From Salegentibacter lacus (GTDB lineage: Bacteria > Bacteroidota > Bacteroidia > Flavobacteriales > Flavobacteriaceae), in assembly GCF_020164555.1 (NCBI RefSeq), contig NZ_JAIQZB010000007.1:1-64000 (forward strand): 64,000 bases of DNA, in the 5' to 3' direction. The position numbers were made by a program, and so were the translations under genes. Within the stretch, counting starts at the first letter, position 1. Every line of letters begins with the position of its first letter. The notes below the pieces were generated by a model, which saw only the letters and a list, made by a program, of their open reading frames with translations, made no database searches and had not been told where the DNA came from. Shown here piece after piece: positions 48,537 to 57,172 of this stretch.

Positions 48537-48568
48537 CTTGTAGCAAGTCTACTAATCTTCTACTTTTG
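48537..48568 (+). promoter_or_regulatory. promoter of candidate sRNA copy 1
   Basis: CTTG (48537-48540), 20 bp, then TACTTTTG (48561-48568), a full match to the Bacteroidota -7 box TAnnTTTG with a -33 TTG. An AAGGGG/CCCCTT palindrome (about 48522-48539) overlaps the -33 box and could be an operator. All this is preserved in copy 2. Confidence 0.7.
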
Positions 48569-48574
48569 ATATTG

Positions 48575-48685
48575 TCATTTTAGTTAGCTAAAATGTTTTG
48601 GGGCAAAAAAGTGTCGTCAGTGGTGTGAAGTCTGATTGGTAGGGTAATCAGATTTTTCGTAAACCTAGACGGCACTTTTTTATTT
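48575..48685 (+). ncRNA. candidate structured small RNA, copy 1
   Basis: About 110 nt. The 5' end folds as CATTTTAG/CTAAAATG around TTAG (48576-48595). Then AAAAAAGTGTCGTC (48605-48618) pairs with GACGGCACTTTTTT (48668-48681) through 14 pairs with one G-U, ending in a T-run as an intrinsic terminator. Inside, TCTGATT/AATCAGA make a hairpin with loop GGTAGGGT. No ORF of note. The promoter, body and terminator are in register. I cannot match it to a known RNA family. Confidence 0.65.
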
Positions 48686-49023
48686 TAGTGAACCTGTGTT
48701 TTAAAAAGGCCATTGGCCGAATTTAAAATATTAGGGCGAACTAATCCCGATTTTATATCGAGATCTTTCTACCTAAATACATTTCAAATCTCATTTTCAT
48801 CTAATTGGACAGCTTTCTCTAAATTTTATTCGAAGAACCATTTTATCATTTAACAATTTAGATTTCAGAAAAGAATTTAACACCGGATCTAAAATGTTCT
48901 GAAGCTTAGAAACAGCTTAGCGTACCAGGAAATCCCTACTGATGTCGGTATAATTCGATTAGTATTTTTTAATTCGCCTTCGTCTTTTTAAAAATGAGAT
49001 CTCATCAAAAGGGGATTTTTCCC

Positions 49024-49055
49024 CTTGTAGCAAGTCTACTAATCTTCTACTTTTG
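49024..49055 (+). promoter_or_regulatory. promoter of candidate sRNA copy 2
   Basis: CTTG (49024-49027), 20 bp, TACTTTTG (49048-49055), identical to copy 1. The AAGGGG/CCCCTT palindrome over the -33 box is kept although its loop differs by one base. Confidence 0.7.
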
Positions 49056-49061
49056 ATATTG

Positions 49062-49172
49062 TCATTTTAGTTAGCTAAAATGTTTTGGGGCAAAAAAGTG
49101 TCGTCAGTGGTGAGAAACCTGATTGGTAGGGTAATCAGATTTCTCGTAAACCTAGACGGCACTTTTTTATTT
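49062..49172 (+). ncRNA. candidate structured small RNA, copy 2
   Basis: Same fold as copy 1: CATTTTAG/CTAAAATG (49063-49082), outer stem 49092-49105 with 49155-49168, T-run end. Four of the five core differences from copy 1 fall in the inner hairpin arms: three turn a G-U or mismatch into a normal pair and one breaks a pair. That pattern favours a folded RNA over neutral spacer. Confidence 0.65.
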
Positions 49173-49368
49173 TAGTGAGCCTATATTTTAAAAGGCCTCT
49201 GGCGGAATTTAAGGATCAAGCCCAATTGTTGTGGAATAGGTAAAAATTGTCGTTAATCTATACAGTAAGAATTCTATATTTTTCACTCCTCTAAACTGAC
49301 TTCTAAAGGCTTTAATTTTGGCATTAAAAGATTCTGAAACAAGTTAAGAATGACGTTCTAAGGAATGA

Positions 49369-50226
49369 TCACGATTTCAACAAAAATCTAACCATATCCC
49401 CAGCCTTTTTCTGCGCCATAATATTAATTCCTTTTTCACTTAGCTGCAAAACTCTTGGATAACCACCGGTGGTCTGGCAATCACGCATTAAGACGATTAA
49501 TTTCCCGCCGGGAGTTAATTGCACAGTACCCGGAAGGACCGGGCCGGTTATAATTGGTCCCAGTTGATTTTCTAAAACCTCACTAAGCTGGATCGCCATT
49601 CTATTGTTATTTTTATCTACGCTGAATTTGCTCTGTCGTAAATGACTTTTTAAAGTTTCGGGAAGTTTTTCGAATTCAGGGCCGGGAAAAACTTCTATTT
49701 CTTCAGATTTCAAATATTCATCATCAAACTTTATCGCAGCGTGAGTCACATATTTTTCTTCCTCAGAAGCTTCATATTGCAGTTTCATTCCTTTCTCGAG
49801 CTTTTCGTGACTGGTAATATCTTCGTACCAACTTCGGCTTCCCAGGACTTTTTCGGTTTTAAAACCGTCCAGGATTGCTAAATAAGAACGCATTCCATAT
49901 TCTGGCCTTCCAAAAGATAAAATATCACCTTCATGAATTTTCACTACTTCATTATTATCAATTTCAGTATCGTTTAGTTTTGGAGAAAGGTAAGCTCCGC
50001 TAATAGCAATTTTTGTGGCTGCCGAAAATTTAAGTTTTGGTCCCATTTGGGTAATTTCCATTACCGCAGCATCGGCCTGATTTTGTAAAATCAGGTTGGC
50101 GGTTTTTAAAGCGATTCTATCCATCACTCCACTTAAAGGAACTCCATATTTTTGAAATCCGCGACGTCCAAAATCCTGAATAGTGGAAAATAATCCCGGA
50201 TATAAAATTTCAACTTCAGCCTTCAT
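49369..50226 (-). CDS. pxpC: 5-oxoprolinase subunit C (carboxyltransferase-like)
   Basis: A 285-residue subunit of the three-part ATP-dependent 5-oxoprolinase, which opens 5-oxoproline (pyroglutamate) to glutamate. Motifs: GLFSTIQDFGRRGFQKYGVPLSGVMD at the start and LGPIITGPVLPGTVQLTPGGKLIVLMRDCQTTGGYPRV near the end (KipA/AHS2 family). It overlaps pxpB by 11 bp. Confidence 0.94.
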   Translation of the reverse strand: MKAEVEILYPGLFSTIQDFGRRGFQKYGVPLSGVMDRIALKTANLILQNQADAAVMEITQMGPKLKFSAATKIAISGAYLSPKLNDTEIDNNEVVKIHEGDILSFGRPEYGMRSYLAILDGFKTEKVLGSRSWYEDITSHEKLEKGMKLQYEASEEEKYVTHAAIKFDDEYLKSEEIEVFPGPEFEKLPETLKSHLRQSKFSVDKNNNRMAIQLSEVLENQLGPIITGPVLPGTVQLTPGGKLIVLMRDCQTTGGYPRVLQLSEKGINIMAQKKAGDMVRFLLKS

Positions 50227-50947
50227 AATTTTCTTTTTTTAGTTGAAAATTTCCTTCTGAAACCTGTGCAGAAATTTCTTTAAGTTCCGCTTTGGAAACC
50301 GAATAGAATTTCACTTTATCTCCTGCTGAAATTTCACAAGGTGGATCGTTATTTTTATTGAATAACTGCACCGGGCAGTTGCCTAAAATTTGCCATCCGC
50401 CGGGGCTCGATTTTGGATAAATTCCGGTCTGATTTTCACCTATACCAACGGCTCCTTTTTCTATCTTCATTCGGGGCTGGTTTTTTCGGGAAATCTGAAG
50501 CTTTTCATCGAGCCCTCCCAGGTATAAAAATCCTGGTAAAAAACCGGTGAAATATACCGTGTAAAACGGCCTGGTATGAAGCTTAATAATTTCTTCTTTC
50601 GAAAGGTTTTTTTCCTCAGCAATAAGTTCAAGGTCCCAGCCAAATTCTTCATCGTAACAAACCGGTAGACGAAAAATTTGCCGGTTATTTATTTTTCCTA
50701 TCTTAGCCTCACTTAACAGCTCTTTAACCGCCGAAACCTCATCATAGAGGTTTTCTATACTAAACATATAACTAATTAATAACGAGTTATATGTATTGAT
50801 TATCTCAACATTTACTTCAGTATATAATTCTTCCAGTTTATTTTTATAAAAGAGCAGTTTCTCGAGTAGTCTCTCGCTAATCTCCGGCTCAAATTCTATA
50901 AGAATCCCCCGCTCTCCCATCGGTTTTATTTTAGGAAAATCGCTCAT
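50216..50947 (-). CDS. pxpB: 5-oxoprolinase subunit B
   Basis: A 243-residue KipI/AHS1-family subunit. Motifs: GERGILIEFEPEI at the start, LPVCYDEEFGWDLELIAE, YFTGFLPGFLYLGGLDEKLQISRK, and GAVGIGENQTGIYPKSSPGGWQILG. It overlaps pxpA by 4 bp and pxpC by 11 bp, so the three chains are made together. Confidence 0.94.
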   Translation of the reverse strand: MSDFPKIKPMGERGILIEFEPEISERLLEKLLFYKNKLEELYTEVNVEIINTYNSLLISYMFSIENLYDEVSAVKELLSEAKIGKINNRQIFRLPVCYDEEFGWDLELIAEEKNLSKEEIIKLHTRPFYTVYFTGFLPGFLYLGGLDEKLQISRKNQPRMKIEKGAVGIGENQTGIYPKSSPGGWQILGNCPVQLFNKNNDPPCEISAGDKVKFYSVSKAELKEISAQVSEGNFQLKKENYEG

Positions 50948-51684
50948 TTTGTATTCTTGATTTTAATATTGTGTTCAGCAAATTTCTGCTTTAAAAAAGT
51001 AATGATTTCTACTGAATTTGGAGTATCGCTATGCAGGCAAAAAGTATCAGCTTTACAGGAAACTTTTTCGGTATTTTCACAGTTGATTTTTCCTTCAGAA
51101 AACATTAAAAACAGATGCTCAAAAACAGCCTTTTTATGGGTGATTAATGCGTTAGGTTTTGAACGTGAAACCAGGCTTAAATTAGGCTCATAATTTCGGT
51201 CTGCAAAAGCTTCAAAAACGATTGGAATATCACCCTTAGCAAGTTTAGAAATTACCGATTTTGGCGGACAAAAAAGCGCTAAATTTTGGTCGAATTCAAG
51301 CAAAGAATCAATGATGATCTTAGCTGTTTTTTCATCTTTTGCGGCTTCATTATAAAGTGCTCCATGAGGTTTTACGTGAGTGATTTTCACCCCTTCTGCT
51401 TCAGCCAATTGTTTTAAACTTAAAATTTGAGCAACAATAGAACGCTGCAACTCTTGCGCAGAAATATCCATAGGTTTTCTCCCGAAATTCTCCTTATCCG
51501 GATATGAAGGATGCGCTCCTATCTCAACCCCATGCTCCATGGCCAGTTTAATGGTTTTCTGCATCGTTTCCAGGTTGCCTGCGTGGCCACCACAAGCAAT
51601 ATTACAGGCAGAGATGTGCGGCATCAAGTCAGCATCAAAATCACCTCCTTCGCCTAAATCACAGTTTATATGGATTTCTTTCAT
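50944..51684 (-). CDS. pxpA: 5-oxoprolinase subunit A
   Basis: LamB/YcsF-family subunit. I start it at 51684 (MKEIHINCDLGEGGDFDADLM), which matches the family N-terminus INxDLGE; the frame is open to an ATG at 51723 but those 13 residues look untranslated. Other motifs: ISACNIACGGHAG, GAHPSYPDKENFGR and THVKPHGALYN. About 246 residues, near the usual 250. Confidence 0.94.
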   Translation of the reverse strand: MKEIHINCDLGEGGDFDADLMPHISACNIACGGHAGNLETMQKTIKLAMEHGVEIGAHPSYPDKENFGRKPMDISAQELQRSIVAQILSLKQLAEAEGVKITHVKPHGALYNEAAKDEKTAKIIIDSLLEFDQNLALFCPPKSVISKLAKGDIPIVFEAFADRNYEPNLSLVSRSKPNALITHKKAVFEHLFLMFSEGKINCENTEKVSCKADTFCLHSDTPNSVEIITFLKQKFAEHNIKIKNTK

Positions 51685-51987
51685 ATTATTTAAATAATTA
51701 TTTATTCTGTTCATTTTTTCCATCGATGAAAAAACGAACCAAAAAAATCTAGGCTTACGAAACTTTATCTAAATTTATCGTTCTGCACCTAAATTTTAGG
51801 AACTCGCAACTAAACCTTTGATAATCAATAAAGCAATTTTGCTCAAACAGCCTAAAATTTTACGGTGCTTTCACTTCAAATTCATACGATAAATTTTCGG
51901 TAGGCCAAAAATCACAAAATCCAAGTATAAAATTTTAAAGAAAACCCTTAGGCGTTAAGGAATATCGTTACTCGCTTTAGATGATGA
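51685..51987. other. gap between pxpA and the Nramp-like gene
   Basis: About 300 bp, AT-rich, between two minus-strand genes. I see no ORF, repeat or strong terminator. It probably carries the pxp promoter. Confidence 0.4.
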
Positions 51988-53208
51988 TTAATAACCATGA
52001 ACCACACTTAGGATTGATTTAACGCCCAGAAACAGGGAGATGGCTATCACCACTATTCCCAACAGGTTTTGCAGTTTAGAATTGCGATGTGCGCCTAAAA
52101 CCGAAGCTTTATTAACTACCCAAAATAAGAAAATCGCGATGACGGGCAATAATATTCCGTTAGCAATTTGGGCGAAGCGTATAATTTCAATTGGATTGAT
52201 CTGCAGGGAAGAGAAGAAAACACCCAAAATAAGAACAACCGTCCAGACTATTTTAAATTTTGCTGATTTCATTCCTACATTCCAGCCAAAACAACCTTTT
52301 ACCACATAAGCTGCGGCCAAAGGTGCTGTTATTGAAGAAGTTATACCCGCTGCCAATAGGCCCAGAGACATAAACCAGGTGGCAAATTTCCCGAAAAGCG
52401 GCTCCAGACTCACCGCCATATCTGCAGCTGAATTTACATTTGTTAAGCCCGAAGAAGCCGCGCTTATAAGAATCGCCATAGAAACCGCCCCACCCAAAAA
52501 TATAGAAACCACCAGCTCTTTTCTGGCAATAGGCAAATAAGAAGCTTCCTTCCACTTCTCACTTACCAGGGACGCGTGTAAAAAAAAATTATAAGGCACC
52601 ACGGTGGTACCAACAATAGCCGTTACGGTAAGTAAACCAGCAGCATTACCGGTTGGGATTAGTCCGTTTAAAATTTCTAAAATATTAGGTTTGGTAAGGA
52701 TTGCGGTAAGCACAAAACTAATGCTCATTAGTAAAACCAGACCTATAAATATCTTTTCGAGGGTCTTATAACTTCCACTATACAAAAGAATAAAAGCCAG
52801 GCCACCAATAAAAATACTCCACAGATTAAGCGTAAAATCGCCAATTTGCAGGTTCTTAACCCCAAAAATAGCTTCAGCCCCTAAAACTGCTCCGGTAATG
52901 TTACCCGCTTCGTAAGCAGCGTTCCCGACAACAATGGCTGAAAAAATAAGAATGATCGCTAAAATCCTGAAAACAGGTCTTTTAATTTCTTCCCGAATAA
53001 CGTCGCTTAAACCCTTTTGCGAGACCACACCCAGCCTTGCAGCCATTTCCTGCAAAATTATACAGGAAAATATAGAAAGCAACAAGGCCCAAAGCAGGCT
53101 ATAGCCAAATTCAACCCCGGCCAACGTACAAACCGTAACCGTTCCCGGCCCAATAAAAGCCGCCGAAACAAGTATTCCCGGTCCAAGGTTATTCAGGAAA
53201 TTGCGCAC
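51988..53208 (-). CDS. Nramp-family-like transporter beside 5-oxoprolinase genes (YcsG type)
   Basis: A 406-residue protein with about eleven membrane helices of the Nramp fold. Where Nramp metal transporters carry DPGN in helix 1 this reads GPGT (SAAFIGPGTVTVCTLAG), and helix 6 has VVPYNFFLHASLV instead of MPHNLYLHS. In Bacillus subtilis a similar protein, YcsG, is encoded next to the pxpA homologue ycsF. I infer a role in moving 5-oxoproline or a related compound, not metal. Its start overlaps the DUF2891 stop by one base. Confidence 0.82.
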   Translation of the reverse strand: MRNFLNNLGPGILVSAAFIGPGTVTVCTLAGVEFGYSLLWALLLSIFSCIILQEMAARLGVVSQKGLSDVIREEIKRPVFRILAIILIFSAIVVGNAAYEAGNITGAVLGAEAIFGVKNLQIGDFTLNLWSIFIGGLAFILLYSGSYKTLEKIFIGLVLLMSISFVLTAILTKPNILEILNGLIPTGNAAGLLTVTAIVGTTVVPYNFFLHASLVSEKWKEASYLPIARKELVVSIFLGGAVSMAILISAASSGLTNVNSAADMAVSLEPLFGKFATWFMSLGLLAAGITSSITAPLAAAYVVKGCFGWNVGMKSAKFKIVWTVVLILGVFFSSLQINPIEIIRFAQIANGILLPVIAIFLFWVVNKASVLGAHRNSKLQNLLGIVVIAISLFLGVKSILSVVHGY

Positions 53209-54359
53209 TACAGGTCTTTAGATTCCTGCAAGGCATAAATGGCGAAGCTTCCCAGCCAATGGCCGCCTTCATAACTATCCCCAACTAAATTAGGAAAAGA
53301 ATAAGCTACGTGCCTATCGGCAATTCCCTGTAGATGAGAGAATTTATCGGGATATTGATTTATAAGTCCGTAGAAAACCCAGGCACGGCTAAAGTTAAGT
53401 CCGTCAAGATGTACCAGTTTTCCATCGGTTCTATCAGAAACTTCTCCAACTTCCATCTCATAATCTTCAGATTTTAGCTGTGGAAGAAAATCTTCAAGCC
53501 ACATTTCAAAAGCATTTTTCGGCAAAACACGGCGCATAATATTAACTTCTTCCAAACAAGGAGACAAGAAGTCGAAACCACCCGGTTCCCAGGTTATCGG
53601 GCAATTATCATCTTTTAAATAAAAATCTTTTGCTCGTTTTGAGATTAATTCCTTTAACTCGGTGTTTTCTGTTGCAACCGCATAATCGTATGCGAAACTC
53701 AAACCAAAAGCGGTATTGGCGTGTTCACCAACTCTAATTGGATAATTCAATTTTGGAAGAAATTTTAGGTATTTATCAACAATAAGATTGGTAAGCGGAT
53801 CTAAGTTTTGTTTTAATTCAGTAGCCATGGGATCGTTCCAGGTTTCTATTTCTTCAGCGAGTTTCAGTAACCAGGCCCAACCATAGGTACGCTCAAAAGA
53901 ATCGCTTTGTTCCCGGTTAAAATAAGCCACTTCGCCCTGAATATTTTCAGCAGAAAGAGATTCCTTTAATTTCTCCTTAATAGCTTCAGCTTTCGCCAAA
54001 TCAGGAAACTGCTTTAGCAAACTCACCAAAGACCAATGCGCGTGCACCGAAGAATGCCAATCAAAACAGCCGTAAAATGCAGGGTGTAATTCAGACGGCT
54101 CACCTAACGCCTCTTTATTCTCCAGGGTTTGATTAAGTTTATTGGGATATTCGGTATTAATACAATTCAACGGAAGTTCGGCCAACCTATTGGCTTCCTC
54201 TTTAGTAAATTCCACACGGTTTTCCCCCAATAAATCTCCGGCCAAAGTACTTTCTTCTTCGATAGTATCACTCTCCATTTCGGAAACTTCTTTAGCTTCC
54301 GGTTCTCCTTTACACGCTATAACTGAAACGGCAATAAGCAGCAATAAACCTTTTTTCAT
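53208..54359 (-). CDS. DUF2891 family lipoprotein
   Basis: A 383-residue exported lipoprotein: MKKGLLLLIAVSVIACKGEP has a lipobox (VIAC). The mature part matches DUF2891: LNCINTEYPNKLNQ, LHPAFYGCFDWHSSVHAHWSLVSLL, AFGLSFAYDYA, and the late GLNFSRAWVFYGL and GDSYEGGHWLGSFA, an (alpha/alpha)-barrel-like pattern. Function unproven. It overlaps the transporter gene by one base, so both are one unit. Confidence 0.85.
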   Translation of the reverse strand: MKKGLLLLIAVSVIACKGEPEAKEVSEMESDTIEEESTLAGDLLGENRVEFTKEEANRLAELPLNCINTEYPNKLNQTLENKEALGEPSELHPAFYGCFDWHSSVHAHWSLVSLLKQFPDLAKAEAIKEKLKESLSAENIQGEVAYFNREQSDSFERTYGWAWLLKLAEEIETWNDPMATELKQNLDPLTNLIVDKYLKFLPKLNYPIRVGEHANTAFGLSFAYDYAVATENTELKELISKRAKDFYLKDDNCPITWEPGGFDFLSPCLEEVNIMRRVLPKNAFEMWLEDFLPQLKSEDYEMEVGEVSDRTDGKLVHLDGLNFSRAWVFYGLINQYPDKFSHLQGIADRHVAYSFPNLVGDSYEGGHWLGSFAIYALQESKDL

Positions 54360-54533
54360 AGTAGTTTGGTCTTAACAAATAAGTTGCCCCCGGACAAATG
54401 TGCGAGGCAATGAGAAAAAATATATTCAAAATTTCTATAGTTTCTCAAGTGAGTAAATATAATTTTAAAAGTTGACATAGATAAAACTATACTCCTATCA
54501 AAAATATCAAAATTCTCTTAAAAAAAGGATAAT

Positions 54534-55235
54534 TTATCCGAGCCAGCCATCACGGTCCAGACTTCTATATTGAATGGCTTCACTAATATGGTTTCCTTTA
54601 ATATTTTCTGAATTTTCCAAATCGGCAATAGTTCGGGAAACTTTAAGAATACGATCGTAAGCTCGGGCCGATAGGTTTAAACGCTCCATCGCAGTTTTAA
54701 GCAATGCTTTTGAAGCTTCATCTAGCGCACAAAATTTCCTTATTTGACGAACACTCATTTGCGCATTATAATGAACAGATTCAGATTCTTTAAAACGTTC
54801 GGTTTGCAAATGGCGTGCAAGGGTTACTCTTTTTCTAATATCTACGCTGCTCTCCCCACGGCGTTCTTCGCTAAGTTTTTCAAAAGGAACGGGAGTAACC
54901 TCAATATGAATATCTATCCTATCCAAGAGCGGTCCGCTGATCTTACTTAGATAGCGCTGCATTTCTGCCGGAGAAGAAGTTGCCGGCGCATCGGGATCGT
55001 TGAAATAACCACTGGGGCTCGGGTTCATACTCGCCACCAACATAAAGCTGGAAGGATAGGTCACCGTAAACTTAGCACGGGAAATAGTCACTTCCCGATC
55101 TTCTAATGGTTGACGCATAACCTCTAAAACGCCACGCTTAAATTCAGGAAGTTCATCTAAAAATAATACGCCGTTATGTGATAAAGAAATTTCTCCCGGC
55201 TGTGGGTAAGCTCCGCCCCCGACAAGGGCTACATC
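54534..55235 (-). pseudogene. comM: comM (yifB) 3' part, split by mobile element
   Basis: The C-terminal 233 residues or so of the Mg-chelatase-like AAA+ ATPase: [32 protein letters not shown] (Walker B region), [12 protein letters not shown] and the DRIDIHIEV sensor region. The rest of the gene is at 61649-62491 on the same strand. By chance, a start codon at 55280 inside the element opens an ORF that continues into this part (248 residues with 15 foreign ones), so a truncated product could be made but without the ATP-binding P-loop. ComM helps take up DNA by branch migration in other bacteria. Confidence 0.93.
55230..55235. repeat. left attachment site core (TACATC)
   Basis: comM sequence lies to the left (GACAAGGGC) and element sequence to the right (TGTTGCAGTTGTAAAGTAGGTGGT). 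The integrase start codon is 50 bp inside. In comM the hexamer encodes Asp-Val on the other strand. Confidence 0.85.
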
Positions 55236-55284
55236 TGTTGCAGTTGTAAAGTAGGTGGTGTACATTTGCTGAAAATTCATGGTT

Positions 55285-57036
55285 ATGACTAAAGTAGCAA
55301 TTTATGCCAGAGTATCCACAAGTGACAATCAAGATTATACAAGACAGGTTGAGGAATTGACGGAAAAAATAATCAAAGACGGTTATACTGGCGAGGACAT
55401 TGACGTGTTTGCGGAATCCTTGTCTGGGTACAAGTTTGACAAGGAACGGCCCGAAATGGATAGATTAAATCAAAAAATAAAAGAAGATAAAAATTACTAT
55501 ACGAGGGTCTATGTTACGGAGATTAGCCGAATTGGTAGAAAACCGAGAAAAATTAGGGATATTATAGAAACTTGGAATGATGCTGGTGTAGATTTGTATA
55601 TCCATAATATCGGGCAGAACACACTACTCCCCAATGGTAAGAGGAATGCTGTTGTCAACATGATTATTCAGGTATTAGTGGAATTTGCCCACAGTGAAGG
55701 CGAACTCTTCAAACAAAGAAGCCGAAGCGGACTTTTGAGTTCTGCCAAGGCAGGTAAGGCAGGAGGCGGTAAATATTTACCCTATGGATACAGAAAAGAT
55801 AAAAACAAGATGTTGGCAATATGCGATGATGAAGCTGAGGTCATTGAGATGATTTTTGACCTGTACCGTAAAGATAACGGCACCAAGGTTATTAGTGGAA
55901 TTCTGAACAATAAAAATGTGCCTACCAGGACCAACAAAGCCTTAAAAGGTAAGGAATTAAACTTCAAGATTAGGAAGAAGGCGGAAGATATAAAATGGAG
56001 TGACAAGCAAGTTCATGATATCCTTAAAAATACAATCTACAAAGGTAAGAGACGATTCAAAGATAGAATCCTGGATGCACCATCGATTATTCCAGAGGAA
56101 TTATTTGATGAATGTACAGACATTAGAAAAAGTAAGACCCACCGAAACCATACAACTGAATATGTTTATTTATTGAAAGACCGCATCATTTGCGGTTGTT
56201 GTGGACGGAACTATTTTGCCAAGTTCAAACCTAAAGTGGGTGGTGACAAGGTTTATATTTGCTCTAGCCGTCTTAAGAAAAATGGTAATTGCGGTAACAC
56301 TGGGATTAATATCAGTTTAATTGAATCTGCCATTTATAACGAAATAATTTCCAGTGATTCGATACTGAAATACATAAACAAAAAAGATGAGGTTAAGAAA
56401 AGGTTAGAAGATGACATGGAGCAATTAAAGAACCGCATAGTCACAAACGAAAGATTATATGGGGAATGTGTCCATCAACAAAAGACATTGCTTAAAATTG
56501 CCTTAAAAGTGGATATGGATGCCGAACTATACGCTAATGAAAATGCCGAATTGGTTTTGGAAGAAAACCGTTTGTCCGATAAACTCAATAGGGATAGGAC
56601 CCAACTGAGAAAAATTAAAAGTAGCTTGAAGAAACAGAAAGACATAGGTACCACTGCGGCTATGCTTAAAAATGCAAAGGAAGACCGTGCTGAACTGCGA
56701 GCAATTTTTCTCAACCTGATAGATAAAGTTATAATAAATGTAATAGACAAGGATACAGTTTTAGCCAACGTATTTCTGTCGATTGAGCAGGTGGTTCTCC
56801 CGAATTCATTAAGATTATTCTTGGACACTAAGGGCCTTAGACTGCGAAAAAAAGTTTATAGATATTTGCCGATGGAAGGAAGGAATGATGCCGTTAGGTA
56901 CAATGAAAATCAGCTTCAGACACCTGTACAGAAATTTCAAGAAGAAATATATATAGTCAACGAAAATGCTGGACTAATGGATACAGATTATCTTACGATA
57001 TCACACCAAAATGTTTTAACAATACCCATAAATTAA
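55285..57036 (+). CDS. large serine integrase
   Basis: A 583-residue site-specific recombinase. The N-terminal catalytic domain has [17 protein letters not shown] with Ser 11, and [12 protein letters not shown]. The recombinase domain runs through [11 protein letters not shown] to [10 protein letters not shown]; a zinc ribbon follows (CGCCG near residue 303, then [13 protein letters not shown]), then a long coiled coil. This order is that of phage-type large serine integrases. I start at the ATG at 55285; an ATG six bases upstream is possible. It reads inward from the left junction and should carry out integration at comM. Confidence 0.95.
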   Translation: MTKVAIYARVSTSDNQDYTRQVEELTEKIIKDGYTGEDIDVFAESLSGYKFDKERPEMDRLNQKIKEDKNYYTRVYVTEISRIGRKPRKIRDIIETWNDAGVDLYIHNIGQNTLLPNGKRNAVVNMIIQVLVEFAHSEGELFKQRSRSGLLSSAKAGKAGGGKYLPYGYRKDKNKMLAICDDEAEVIEMIFDLYRKDNGTKVISGILNNKNVPTRTNKALKGKELNFKIRKKAEDIKWSDKQVHDILKNTIYKGKRRFKDRILDAPSIIPEELFDECTDIRKSKTHRNHTTEYVYLLKDRIICGCCGRNYFAKFKPKVGGDKVYICSSRLKKNGNCGNTGINISLIESAIYNEIISSDSILKYINKKDEVKKRLEDDMEQLKNRIVTNERLYGECVHQQKTLLKIALKVDMDAELYANENAELVLEENRLSDKLNRDRTQLRKIKSSLKKQKDIGTTAAMLKNAKEDRAELRAIFLNLIDKVIINVIDKDTVLANVFLSIEQVVLPNSLRLFLDTKGLRLRKKVYRYLPMEGRNDAVRYNENQLQTPVQKFQEEIYIVNENAGLMDTDYLTISHQNVLTIPIN

Positions 57037-57044
57037 ATGACACT

Positions 57045-57140
57045 ATGACTTTACCATATATTGTAACAGCCTTAAATGAAGGAAAAAAGTTTTTATGGGT
57101 CCCTAAATTACCAGATTATTTACAACATCGTCAACAATAA
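57045..57140 (+). CDS. possible 31-residue small protein after the integrase
   Basis: Starts 8 bp after the integrase stop: MTLPYIVTALNEGKKFLWVP, then KLPDYLQHRQQ. It ends 4 bp before the perfect hairpin at 57145. Close spacing suggests coupled translation, and small basic partners of serine integrases (directionality factors) are encoded in such places. There is no homology basis here, so this is a weak call. Confidence 0.3.
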   Translation: MTLPYIVTALNEGKKFLWVPKLPDYLQHRQQ

Positions 57141-57144
57141 TATT

Positions 57145-57172
57145 ATGATCGTGTGCCGGGGCACACGATCAT
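57145..57172. repeat. perfect 13-bp-arm hairpin ahead of the HUH gene
   Basis: ATGATCGTGTGCC and GGCACACGATCAT pair completely around GG. GC-rich arms in AT-rich DNA. No T-run follows, so it is not an ordinary terminator. Its place upstream of an HUH endonuclease gene makes it a candidate origin or nick-site hairpin, or else an operator. Confidence 0.6.

Larger units (their letters stand above)
48452..48727. repeat. long direct repeat, copy 1 (contains candidate sRNA gene)
   Basis: About 276 bp matching 48938-49212. The central 180 bp (from GATCTCATCAAAAGG to TTTTAGTGA) differ at only five positions; the flanks are diverged but alignable (for example GGATAATTCGATCAG against GTATAATTCGATTAG). 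It lies in a 1.25-kb interval with no protein gene. Confidence 0.85.
48938..49212. repeat. long direct repeat, copy 2 (contains candidate sRNA gene)
   Basis: Second copy, offset 486 bp from the first. The stretch between the copies (48728-48937) shows no gene and no obvious repeat ends. Nothing was seen in 49213-49368 except a partial TGAAACAAGTT...TGACG repeat. Confidence 0.85.

Noticed and set aside
48575-49172. Known RNAs (4.5S, 6S, tmRNA) for the tandem small RNAs
   Set aside because: No GGAA tetraloop with the SRP motif, no large central bubble of 6S type and no tag ORF or tRNA-like end.
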